This document shows positions 23,576 through 30,685 of a stretch of DNA of 39,941 nucleotides, piece by piece. Origin of the DNA: Lachnospiraceae bacterium (GTDB lineage: Bacteria > Bacillota > Clostridia > Lachnospirales > Lachnospiraceae). Made by a program: the position numbers and the translations under genes. Numbering within the stretch: the first letter of the stretch is position 1; every line of letters begins with the position of its first letter. The notes beneath the pieces were generated by a model, which searched no databases, was not told the origin of the DNA, and worked only from the letters and a program-made list of their open reading frames with translations. The stretch is from assembly GCA_900770785.1 (NCBI GenBank), contig CAAGLJ010000129.1:1-39941 (forward strand). Direction: 5' to 3'.

Positions 23576-24737
23576 ATGATTCTTAATGGAAAAGATTATA
23601 AAAATTGGTCAGAGGATGATATATCTGTAATAGTTGACAATGATGCCTATAAAGAGAATGAGTTTATAGATTATAAAGAAAACTTTGCTGTGCTGGAATG
23701 TTCAGATAAGGCACAAAAGAAGAAAAAACAGGATGAATTCCGGCATGATGTTTGTTCATTTGCTAATGCCAATGGTGGATATTTAATCTTTGGAATAAAA
23801 GAAGATGCAGGGGTGCCAAAAGATATATTGGGAGTTGCGATTGATAATATAGACAGATTTGAATTAGAGATTTGAATTAGATAGAAGAAATGAATTGTTT
23901 GGAATTATGCCCATAGTTCCATCGGTTGATTTTTCGTTTATCCATCTTAAAAATGAAAGATATGTGGTTATAATAAAAATTTTAAAAGGAAGTCATAAAC
24001 CATATATTTATGTTGAGAATGAAGGCGTGTTTAAATTTTTTATTCGGCGAGGAAATAGAAAGCAGGCGATGAGCTATATGGAAATTAGTAGTAATTTTTT
24101 ACATTCTAGTCTTTTAACAGATGAAATAAAGAAATTCCGTAAAGAAAAAATGTTGGTGTATAGAGAAGAACAGAAGGGAATACCATTTGCTTTAATACAA
24201 GTGATTCCAGACGATTTTTTTAGTAATCATGCAGGAAATGTATTATATGATATTTACAAGGAAAGGAAATTGAACCTTCACAATATATTTGACGGGTTAT
24301 GTTTTGGTCACGCAGTTCCGAATGTGGAGGGCATTTGTTTTCCAGATTATGACTATGATAATGGAGTTTTTCTGCAAATATATAATAATGGTGCGACAGA
24401 ATTATTTTATAAAGTAGAGACAAGAGAAAAGCATGGAGAACCGTGGATTTGGTATCCAGGAATTATAAACCAGATGGAATCATTGCTTCAGGGAACTATG
24501 AGGTTGTATAAGGAAATAGGACAAAGAAGTACGATGTATGTCTGTGTTAGCATATTTGGTTGTAAGGGAATGTGGAGTGAATATGATTTTGGAAATGATT
24601 ATGCTGCAAAAGTAGATAGGAACGAAATTTATTGTATGCCATTGGAAATAGGTGATATTTTGGATGAAAGCATTGTGAACGAAATGATGGCAGAGTGTAA
24701 AAAAATGATATGTTATTCATTGGGAAGAAGAGGATAA
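23576..24737 (+). pseudogene. AlbA_2/Schlafen-type protein, frameshifted by a 13-bp duplication
   Basis: Codons 23576-23875 encode an AlbA_2 (Schlafen-like putative DNA-binding) domain: NEFIDYKENFAVLE, then DVCSFANANGGYLIFGIKED, the typical FxNxxGGxLxxGI signature. The frame stops at 23873-23875. The same protein resumes in another frame from about 23882 (RRNELFGIMPIVPSVDFSFI) and runs to 24737 with FKFFIRRGNRKQAMSYMEI, common in this family. The break coincides with a tandem 13-bp duplication (23855-23880); removing one copy restores one frame of about 382 residues. So it is a recently inactivated, or reversibly switched, gene. AlbA_2 proteins occur in mobile elements and defence islands. 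It lies 108 bp after the PIN gene. Confidence 0.82.
23855..23880 (+). repeat. Tandem 13-bp duplication causing the frameshift
   Basis: AGATTTGAATTAG occurs at 23855-23867 and again, exactly, at 23868-23880. Thirteen is not a multiple of three, so the second copy shifts the AlbA_2-type gene into a TGA stop at 23873. Tandem repeats of this size arise and revert by replication slippage. Confidence 0.9.
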
Positions 24738-24754
24738 AATAGTTGTGATACATA

Positions 24755-24785
24755 AGCCGAGGAGAAATCCCCGGCTTTTCTTTTG
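24755..24785 (+). terminator. Terminator after the AlbA_2 gene (copy 2)
   Basis: AGCCGAGGA (24755-24763), loop GAAA, TCCCCGGCT (24768-24776), then a T-rich tail. The 22-nt hairpin is identical to that at 24890-24911. Confidence 0.8.
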
Positions 24786-24819
24786 CCTAAAAATAAAAAG
24801 AGGAAAGGAGCATAGAGGA

Positions 24820-24852
24820 ATGAGTATCATTCAGCGAGGGATTCCCCCTTAG
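24820..24852 (+). CDS. Possible 10-residue peptide between the twin terminators
   Basis: ATG 24820 follows AAAGGAG (about 24804-24810) and encodes MSIIQRGIPP before TAG. The peptide lies alone between two identical terminators. It may be the truncated start of a former gene that was displaced when cargo was inserted, or chance. Function unknown. Confidence 0.2.
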   Translation: MSIIQRGIPP

Positions 24853-24889
24853 CAAAACTTTATTAAAAACAGAATATAGAAGATGAATG

Positions 24890-24916
24890 AGCCGAGGAGA
24901 AATCCCCGGCTCTTTT
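24890..24916 (+). terminator. Terminator before the DUF5688 gene (copy 3)
   Basis: The stem AGCCGAGGA/TCCCCGGCT with GAAA loop (24890-24911) repeats the hairpin at 24755 exactly and is followed by CTTTTG. It is the right border of the AT-rich cargo island; the next gene returns to ICE-like composition. Confidence 0.8.
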
Positions 24917-24944
24917 GCTGCACAAAAGGAGGAAGATAGATTTT

Positions 24945-25940
24945 ATGATGAACTATGAGATTTTCAAGGAAGTGGTCAAGGATTCATTCAAGGATTATTT
25001 GCCGGAACAGTATAAGGATCTGGAACTGAGAGTTTGTTCAGTAAATAAAGTAAACCGCATGATGGATGGTATTAACCTGATTGGTGGAGCAGAAGTAAAA
25101 AATGTTTCCCCTACCATCTATATTAACGATATGTACGATCACTACAAGGCTTGTAATGATTTGAAAAAGGCAATTCAGGCAGGGGCTGACTGTATGGTTA
25201 ATGCTTTCAAAATGTGTCCGGAAGCACCGAGAATTGACTTTGCGGAAGCAAAGGATAATATCGTGTTCCAGCTCATCAACACGGAGCAGAATAAGGAAAT
25301 GCTTGCAGGCGTACCCCACCGTGATTTTCAGGATTTATCCATTATCTACCGCTGGGTAATAAAAATGGATGACGATGGGATTCAGAGCACTTTGATACAG
25401 AACAGTCTGGCAGAGCAGCTTGGAGTAAATGAGGAGCAGTTATTTAAGATGGCTGCGGAGAATACAAGAAGGATTTTCCCGCCACGCATAAGATCCATGA
25501 ATGAGGTCATCTGTGAGATGTTTATGAAAGATGGAATGCCGCAGGAGATAGCAGAGATGATGATCGGTGAGATGCCCGCTGATAAGTCGATGTGGGTGAT
25601 TTCCAATGACAGGGGAGTAAACGGTGCAGTTTCCATGCTGTATGAGGATAAGCTTCATACACTTGCAACAGAAATGGAAAGTGACCTTTATATTCTCCCT
25701 TCATCTGTACATGAGGTCATCGCTGTATCTGCTTCAATGGGTGATCCGAATGAGCTGGCGGAAATGGTTGCGGAAATCAACATGGATCAGGTTGCATTGG
25801 AAGAAAGACTGTCCAATCAGGTGTACCATTATGATAAAGATTTAAGAAAATTAAGTCTTGCCACGGACACACCGAACAGGAGACTTGACGGCATTGTTGC
25901 AGAGCCGCCTATGGTGTATGAGGCAAAACAGTCCAGATAG
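24945..25940 (+). CDS. DUF5688-family ICE protein
   Basis: The 331-residue soluble protein matches DUF5688, a family found in clostridial conjugative elements. N-terminal part: MMNYEIFKEVVKDSFKDYLP, then YKDLELRVCSVNKVNR and the NVSPTIYINDMYDHY block. C-terminal half: GVNGAVSMLYEDKLHTLA, then DLYILPSSVHEVIAVS with a trailing charged tail. No catalytic motif is evident. ATG 24945 is 12 bases from AAAGGAGG, a long spacing; ATG 24948 is an alternative. It heads a run of DNA-processing genes (44-residue protein, RadC/JAB, Toprim) that leads to the oriT, so a role in preparing DNA for transfer is plausible but unproven. Confidence 0.75.
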   Translation: MMNYEIFKEVVKDSFKDYLPEQYKDLELRVCSVNKVNRMMDGINLIGGAEVKNVSPTIYINDMYDHYKACNDLKKAIQAGADCMVNAFKMCPEAPRIDFAEAKDNIVFQLINTEQNKEMLAGVPHRDFQDLSIIYRWVIKMDDDGIQSTLIQNSLAEQLGVNEEQLFKMAAENTRRIFPPRIRSMNEVICEMFMKDGMPQEIAEMMIGEMPADKSMWVISNDRGVNGAVSMLYEDKLHTLATEMESDLYILPSSVHEVIAVSASMGDPNELAEMVAEINMDQVALEERLSNQVYHYDKDLRKLSLATDTPNRRLDGIVAEPPMVYEAKQSR

Positions 25941-25948
25941 GAGGACTT

Positions 25949-26083
25949 ATGGGAATAGAAGGAAAAGAGGTCACGGTGGAGGAGCTTGTGGGACTCATTC
26001 AGTCACAGCAGGGAGAGTTTATCATCCATGTAGAGCCGGGAGAGGAGGATGCAGATGGAGAAGCAGGAACCGTTTCAGCTTGA
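25949..26083 (+). CDS. Small acidic ICE protein (44 residues)
   Basis: ATG 25949 lies eight bases after the DUF5688 stop, with GGAGG just upstream. The product (MGIEGKEVTVEELVGLIQSQ, then QGEFIIHVEPGEEDADGEAG) is acidic and looks folded: a helix and a strand. It overlaps the start of the RadC/JAB gene by 29 bases in another frame, which explains why it is easily missed. Unknown function; position suggests co-expression with RadC. Confidence 0.55.
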   Translation: MGIEGKEVTVEELVGLIQSQQGEFIIHVEPGEEDADGEAGTVSA

Positions 26084-26597
26084 TGTAGTTTCCATCCGGC
26101 TTGTAAAAAATGCTCCCCTGTTTTCAGATCGGAAAATCACAGGTCCCAAAGATGCAGTTTCCTTAGTGGGGGAAATGTTGTGTGAAATGGACAGGGAAGT
26201 GGTGTGTGTCATTAACCTGAAATCTGACGGAACCCCTATCAACTGCAACTTTGCCAGTATGGGAGCCATCAATCAGGCAGTAGCAGAACCGAGGGAGTTA
26301 TTCAAAAGTGCAATCCTTTCCAACGCTGCAAAAATGATACTGGTTCACAACCATCCCAGTGGCAGGCTGGAGCCTTCCAAGGAAGATACGATTATGACAG
26401 ACCGTATCTTAAAGCTGTCCTGCCTTTTGGGAATACCGCTCGATGATCATGTGATTGTGGGAGGGGATAACAGCAGATATTTCAGCTTCCGGGAAAAGGA
26501 AATCATGACCATGCCTAAAATATCCTTAACGCAGGACTACCATTACCTTGAGTTTGAAGAAAGGGCGTTGGTGGCAGAGCCGGGAAGGAGCAGATAG
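26055..26597 (+). CDS. RadC-like JAB/MPN-domain protein
   Basis: The 180-residue protein is a RadC/YeeS-type JAB domain. The metal-binding JAMM signature is complete: His98-x-His100 (VHNHPSG), Ser108 and Asp111, with an acidic residue near 40-44 as the likely fourth partner. Unlike chromosomal RadC it lacks the N-terminal helix-hairpin-helix, as is usual for ICE-borne copies. Family function is a presumed metalloprotease or deubiquitinase-like fold with unclear substrate, often in DNA-transfer or antirestriction regions. ATG 26055 is six bases from AGGAGG; ATG 26049 touches it. Its stop abuts the Toprim gene. Confidence 0.87.
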   Translation: MEKQEPFQLDVVSIRLVKNAPLFSDRKITGPKDAVSLVGEMLCEMDREVVCVINLKSDGTPINCNFASMGAINQAVAEPRELFKSAILSNAAKMILVHNHPSGRLEPSKEDTIMTDRILKLSCLLGIPLDDHVIVGGDNSRYFSFREKEIMTMPKISLTQDYHYLEFEERALVAEPGRSR

Positions 26598-26598
26598 C

Positions 26599-27567
26599 AT
26601 GGAGGAACGGAACAGCTTTACCAAAGAGGAACTTGCCATTGCAAAAAGTGTGGATTTGACAGCGGTTGCAGCCAGTCTTGGATATACGGTAAAAAGAGTA
26701 GGCAATTACCATACCGTAAAAGAAATGGATTCTGTCCGTATTTACAACCGCAGGAGCTGGTTTCGGTGGTCGAGGGAATATGACAGGGGAGAAAACGGAG
26801 GATCGCAGATAGACTTCCTTCGTGTCTTTGCAGGAATGGAAGTCAAGGAAGCGGTGTTCTGGCTGCTTGACTTTGCAGGTTATCAGAGAAGTGCAGACTG
26901 GAAACCGTCCCCTGTTGTTGTAGAGAAAAAAGAGGTGGAGAGAAAGCCTTTTGTACTTCCGCCTCCTGCACCGGACAACCGTTATCTGTACCGTTACCTG
27001 ATGGATGAAAGAAAACTCTCAAAAGAGGTCATAGATTACTTTGTAAGTAATGGCTTGATTTATGAGGAAAGGAGCCACCATAACATTGTCTTTAGGGGCA
27101 ATGACAAAAACGGTGTAACCCGGTTTGCAAGTATGCGTGGCGTGTTTGACAGGGACGGAAAAGGCTTCAAGTGTGATGTGGCAGGAAACGACAAGAATTT
27201 TGGCGTCAATGTATGGAATGAGGAAAGCACAGAGCTTGAGGTATTTGAGGGAGCAATCGATCTGATGAGCTATGCGGATATTTACAGTGATTACCACAGC
27301 AATAAGCTCGCACTTGGGATGCTTTCTGATGCCCCGTTAGAAACTTTCCTAAAGGAACACCCGCAGATACAGAGCATTAAGTTCTGCCTTGACAATGACG
27401 AACCGGGCAGAAAAGCCACAGATACGCTCATGGAAAAGTATTATGGGCTTGGATATGATGTGGATGACTGTCCGCCGCCAAAGACTTACAAGGATTACAA
27501 CAAATGGCTTAAAGAGGCAAGGAAAGAAATGGTTTTAATTAGGCGGGCAAAGGAAATGGCACGATGA
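26599..27567 (+). CDS. DUF3991/Toprim primase-like protein
   Basis: The 322-residue protein has an N-terminal DUF3991-type region (VDLTAVAASLGYTVKRVGNY, RIYNRRSWFRWS, GGSQIDFLRVF), a middle part resembling primase cores (LYRYLMDERKLSKEVIDYF, ASMRGV), and a C-terminal Toprim domain with Glu217 (VFEGAIDLMSY) and the DxD pair Asp265/Asp267 (FCLDNDEPGRKA). Such proteins are thought to act as primases or nucleases on transferred single strands. ATG 26599 follows AAGGAG by eight bases. It ends three bases before a repeat array and the candidate oriT, fitting a role in replication after transfer. Confidence 0.85.
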   Translation: MEERNSFTKEELAIAKSVDLTAVAASLGYTVKRVGNYHTVKEMDSVRIYNRRSWFRWSREYDRGENGGSQIDFLRVFAGMEVKEAVFWLLDFAGYQRSADWKPSPVVVEKKEVERKPFVLPPPAPDNRYLYRYLMDERKLSKEVIDYFVSNGLIYEERSHHNIVFRGNDKNGVTRFASMRGVFDRDGKGFKCDVAGNDKNFGVNVWNEESTELEVFEGAIDLMSYADIYSDYHSNKLALGMLSDAPLETFLKEHPQIQSIKFCLDNDEPGRKATDTLMEKYYGLGYDVDDCPPPKTYKDYNKWLKEARKEMVLIRRAKEMAR

Positions 27568-27569
27568 CA

Positions 27570-27785
27570 GTCAACTGAAAAAGTCAACTGAAAAAGAAAA
27601 AGTGAACTGAAAAAATCGACTCGGAATGGAAAAGTCAACTGAAAAAGTAAGTTGACATTTTTTGTGAAATGGTCTGGAGAAAGCTGCCTGTCAGAGAAGT
27701 CAACTGAAAAAGTTGACTCAAAACGGGAAAGTCAACTGAAAAAATAAACTTATTCTGTAAAAGTTAACTGAAAAAATAAGTTGAC
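27570..27785 (+). repeat. Iteron array: seven GTCAACTGAAAAA boxes, mostly phased at 32 bp
   Basis: The 13-bp box starts at 27570, 27583, 27602 (C to G at base 3), 27634, 27699, 27731 and 27763 (C to T at base 3). Spacings from the third on are 32, 65, 32 and 32 bp, close to three helical turns, so the boxes face one side of the DNA. Inverse half-boxes GTTGAC occur at 27651, 27712 and 27780. No gene overlaps. Such phased iterons bind multimeric proteins: accessory relaxosome, Rep or ParR proteins. The array directly borders the candidate oriT. Confidence 0.85.
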
Positions 27786-27805
27786 TATCCATATTCAGCG
27801 GGGTT

Positions 27806-27878
27806 TTAGGGGCAGCCCCCTAACCAGAGGCACTTGTATTACAAAGTGCGTATCTGGCAAATTCCCATCGGGAATTTG
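27806..27878 (+). other. Candidate origin of transfer (oriT) with nic site
   Basis: Three adjacent inverted repeats lie upstream of the mobilisation genes. First: TTAGGGG/CCCCTAA (27806-27812/27817-27823). Second: GCACTT/AAGTGC (27830-27835/27844-27849) inside CCAGA/TCTGG (27824-27828/27853-27857). Third: CAAATTCCC/GGGAATTTG (27858-27866/27870-27878). The second ends in AAAGTGCG followed by TA. IncQ-type and pSK41-type origins have an inverted repeat followed by TAAGTGCG, cut just after the last G; the analogous nick would lie between 27850 and 27851. The iteron array on one side and MobC/relaxase on the other fit an oriT. Confidence 0.7.
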
Positions 27879-27933
27879 AGGCGGGGAGGTATTTAGGGAA
27901 AAATGAGAGGACAGTTAAAAGGAGGTGGTCGGA

Positions 27934-28800
27934 TTGGATGTGATTGATGTGAACAAAGAGAGCCTTCAGGAAGTGGAAATCAAAGGTCACAGGGCACTTT
28001 TTACAGAGCTTCGTGTGGATAAGAGTACCATTCCGGAGGGGATGAACTGTTATGAGCTTCGGCATGGTGATGATGACAGTTATCCGGCAGCATTAGAGCA
28101 GGGAGTGAGAGTAAACTATTTTGGTGCAGTCCTTATGACGGATAAGATGGAGTTAGGTAAGGATGGATATGTTCCGTTGGAATATGAGGATTTCGCTTTT
28201 AACGGGGAGAAACTGTCGGCGGCAGAGTATCTGGCAAACTACGGAGAGGAGCCGGAACATTTTCAGTCCGGTGCAGAGCTTGTCCGGTTCATGGATGAAA
28301 ATGATATACTTTTCCACATGACAGAAAAAGAAGCGGATGTGCTGCTTGGGTATTTAAGCGGGCATGAGTTTCTGCTGGGGGAGAAAGACGGAAAGCTGTA
28401 TCGTGGAGATTTATGCTATGAACAGGGAAAGGTGCGGTGGCTGGAGTATACCATTGATGATGCGATAGATGTGGTATGCGAGTGGAATTATGATATGGTG
28501 CAGACCGCACAGGCACAGGCGGAGAACCCGGATGATTTCATTGATTTTGTAAATAAGCAAAACAGGCTGGAGTCTTTGAGAGCCGATGAACGATTGCTTG
28601 ACGCCATGTTTGACCGGACGAAATACGGAAAGGAGCTGGCACAGCTTGCAGAGAAAATGGCAGATGATTTTATCCGGGCTATGCAGTCAAAGGGCGACAT
28701 TGATGGTGCAATCCATAAAATGACAGAAGAAATTAAAGCAGGAAAAGACCTGCTCCCGGATGTTTCCCCGGCATTAAAGAAAGATAAGGGTGCAAGGTAA
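27934..28800 (+). CDS. LPD28-domain protein heading the mobilisation operon
   Basis: The 288-residue acidic protein carries an LPD28-like segment (CYELRHGDDDSYPAALEQGV, then VNYFGAVLMTDK), a domain named from large polyvalent proteins of conjugative elements and phages. A middle part (MTEKEADVLLGYLSGHEF) and a helical C-terminus (KYGKELAQLAEKMADDFIRA) follow. Start TTG 27934 is eight bases after GGAGG; GTG 27925 overlaps that site. It is the first gene after oriT and abuts MobC, so it is probably made with the relaxosome. Polyvalent-protein domains often counter recipient defences after transfer; that is family knowledge, not shown here. Confidence 0.7.
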   Translation: MDVIDVNKESLQEVEIKGHRALFTELRVDKSTIPEGMNCYELRHGDDDSYPAALEQGVRVNYFGAVLMTDKMELGKDGYVPLEYEDFAFNGEKLSAAEYLANYGEEPEHFQSGAELVRFMDENDILFHMTEKEADVLLGYLSGHEFLLGEKDGKLYRGDLCYEQGKVRWLEYTIDDAIDVVCEWNYDMVQTAQAQAENPDDFIDFVNKQNRLESLRADERLLDAMFDRTKYGKELAQLAEKMADDFIRAMQSKGDIDGAIHKMTEEIKAGKDLLPDVSPALKKDKGAR

Positions 28801-29133
28801 ATGGCAGGAGAGAAAAAAACAGTTGTGAAGCCTTTCCGCATGACGGAAAAGGAAGCTGAGCGGCTCCGGTCTGATGCCGAGCGGCAAGGTCTGAAGGAGT
28901 CCGCATATATCCGGCTGTTGCTGTCGCAGAAGCCTAATGATTATCCGGAAATCCGTATCCTGCTCCGTGACCTGATTAACGAGGTCAATGCCATCGGGAA
29001 TAATATCAACCAGATTACGAGAAACAATAACTCAAAGCTGTATCGGGAGGAGGACAGGGAGCTGCTTACCGCCTACATGAAAAAGTTGAATCTGTTGGTA
29101 AAGGAGGCAGTAGAGACGATTGGCAATCAGTAA
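28801..29133 (+). CDS. mobC: MobC-like relaxosome accessory protein
   Basis: The 110-residue basic protein starts immediately after the preceding stop. An N-terminal ribbon-helix-helix-like region (VVKPFRMTEKEAERLRSDAE, then GLKESAYIRLLL) is followed by the MobC signature INEVNAIGNNINQITRNNNS. MobC proteins bind oriT next to nic, help melt it and recruit the relaxase. The relaxase start (TTG 29120) lies inside its last codons, a 14-bp overlap, so production is coupled. It is also a candidate binder of the iterons at 27.6 kb. Confidence 0.88.
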   Translation: MAGEKKTVVKPFRMTEKEAERLRSDAERQGLKESAYIRLLLSQKPNDYPEIRILLRDLINEVNAIGNNINQITRNNNSKLYREEDRELLTAYMKKLNLLVKEAVETIGNQ

Positions 29134-30589
29134 GATACTTTATATCGGCGATTGCGGCTCCGGCTATGCGGGAAAGCATTTAAAGCAGGCGCTTGACTAT
29201 ATCGTGGAGGAACACAAGACAGGCGGGGGAAGGTGGGTATCTTCCTTAAACTGTCAGCCGGACAATGCCTACGAGCAGATGAGGCAGACAAAGGTGCAGT
29301 TTGGCAAGACGGACCAGAGGCAGGGGTATCACCTGATTATCTCTTTTGCAGAGGGAGAGGTGGACGCTGAGACAGCCTTTGAGGTCATCGGGAAATTTGC
29401 AAAGGAATATCTGGGAAAGGACTATGAAGCATTGTATTCCGTACATGACAATACGGATCATATTCATGGGCATATCATTTTTAACAGCGTGAGCTTCCGT
29501 ACAGGAATCAAGTACCGCTATGAAAAGGGGGATTGGGCGAAAAAAATTCAGCCGATTACCAACCGTCTGTGCGAGGAATACGGGCTGTCTATCATTGAAA
29601 TTTCCGAGGACAGGGTAAGACCTTCCGAGAATTATAAGGAATGGAATGACTTACGGGACGGAAAATTTGTCTGGTTGGATATGATAAAGCGTGACATAGA
29701 TGCGTGTATTTTGCAGGCGGCAACCTATGAATCCTTTTTATCCATGATGTCCGATATGGGATATGAAATCAAGAACGCCCACCGGCATGAAGGAAAATAC
29801 CTTGCCATTAAGCCGATGGGAATGACGAGATTTCGGCGGTGTAAAAGTCTTGGGGAAGATTACAGCGAGGAGCGAATCCGGGAACGGATAGAGACAGAGA
29901 ACCTTTCCTCTTACCGGAAGCTGTCGAAGGAGCAGGAGCCGAAAATTGTGCGGTGCCGGGTAAAGCGGTACAAAAGGGCGAAGCTCTCCGGGGTGCAGAA
30001 GAAATATTTTGCAAAGCTTTACAGACTGGGGCTGTTAAAGAAACGCCCGTACAGTCAGGCATGGAAATACCGGGATGAGATACGGAAAATGCAGAAGCTT
30101 CAGGAGGATTATCTTTTCCTTGTCAGGCACGACATTCAGACAGCGGCGGGCGTGGCGGTCATTGTGGAAAGCATGACCGATAAAAAGAAGGAAACCTCCA
30201 GAGAAAAGAGCCGCATATTCAAGGAGCGGGCGAAAATGAAGCCGCTCTTTGACATGGCGGTGGAGCTTGGAGAACTTCGTGAGATGGAAAGCTGTTACCA
30301 AAAAGGGGAGGGGCTGTTTGAAGCGGAGCATGAAAAATATGGGCAGCTTTTGAGCCGCCTGCAAAAAGAGGGCTATTCCATAGAGCAGTTGGAGGATTTC
30401 AAGCTGCACTACAAGAATGAGATTGCAAGGATCAGGGAAAAGGAAAAGGCGGTGTCCAAAGAGGAACGGATTGTAAAGCGTATCTTAGCGGAGCTTAGAA
30501 ATGCCGATACCGGAAAGAAACCGGAGCAGAGGGAACCGGAAAAAGAAGAAAACAGAAAAGTGGAAGTAAGCAGGCAGCCGAGGAAGTAA
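29120..30589 (+). CDS. MOBP-type relaxase (MobA/VirD2 family)
   Basis: The 489-residue relaxase has its nuclease domain in the first 250 residues. The three-histidine metal motif is HDNTDHIHGHIIFN (His109, His114, His116, His118); the N-terminus MAISKILYIGDCGSGYAGKH is typical of Firmicute MobA/VirD2 relaxases, where a Tyr in this region makes the covalent DNA bond. The C-terminal half is basic and coiled-coil-like, probably for contact with the coupling protein. TTG 29120 is used; AAGGAGG lies 12 bases upstream. The gene ends in an intrinsic terminator that includes its stop codon. It should nick the candidate oriT at 27.85 kb, 1.3 kb upstream. Confidence 0.92.
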   Translation: MAISKILYIGDCGSGYAGKHLKQALDYIVEEHKTGGGRWVSSLNCQPDNAYEQMRQTKVQFGKTDQRQGYHLIISFAEGEVDAETAFEVIGKFAKEYLGKDYEALYSVHDNTDHIHGHIIFNSVSFRTGIKYRYEKGDWAKKIQPITNRLCEEYGLSIIEISEDRVRPSENYKEWNDLRDGKFVWLDMIKRDIDACILQAATYESFLSMMSDMGYEIKNAHRHEGKYLAIKPMGMTRFRRCKSLGEDYSEERIRERIETENLSSYRKLSKEQEPKIVRCRVKRYKRAKLSGVQKKYFAKLYRLGLLKKRPYSQAWKYRDEIRKMQKLQEDYLFLVRHDIQTAAGVAVIVESMTDKKKETSREKSRIFKERAKMKPLFDMAVELGELREMESCYQKGEGLFEAEHEKYGQLLSRLQKEGYSIEQLEDFKLHYKNEIARIREKEKAVSKEERIVKRILAELRNADTGKKPEQREPEKEENRKVEVSRQPRK

Positions 30590-30603
30590 GGCTGTTTTTT
30601 TTT
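30575..30603 (+). terminator. Intrinsic terminator overlapping the relaxase stop
   Basis: CAGCC (30575-30579) pairs with GGCTG (30590-30594), followed by nine T. The relaxase stop codon is in the loop, so translation to the end would interfere with folding and may couple termination to translation. Confidence 0.75.
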
Positions 30604-30664
30604 ATAGCTACGAGCCATGCGAAGAAAATCTTAGATTTTTCGAGCTTGCATTGATATAGCTATA
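30603..30664. repeat. Nested inverted repeat between relaxase and secretion operons
   Basis: TATAGCTA (30603-30610) is inverted at 30657-30664, and inside AAAATC (30625-30630) pairs with GATTTT (30634-30639). The right arm overlaps a TATAAT (30663-30668) without a convincing -35, just before the next ribosome site (AAAGGAGG, about 30673-30680). It could be an operator or RNA element controlling the secretion genes. Confidence 0.4.
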
Positions 30665-30685
30665 TAATTTTGAAAGGAGGAGCAG

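Noticed and set aside
23860..23900. Programmed ribosomal frameshift in the AlbA_2 gene
   Set aside because: No slippery heptamer was seen, and an exact 13-bp tandem duplication accounts for the frame change completely.
24755..24911. Twin 22-nt repeats as attachment sites of a small mobile unit
   Set aside because: Each copy is a good intrinsic terminator with a T-rich tail, and only about 110 bp without a recombinase lies between them.
27570..27785. CRISPR array
   Set aside because: The conserved part is only 13 bp, spacing is irregular at the left end, and there are inverse half-boxes and no cas genes. Iterons explain it better.
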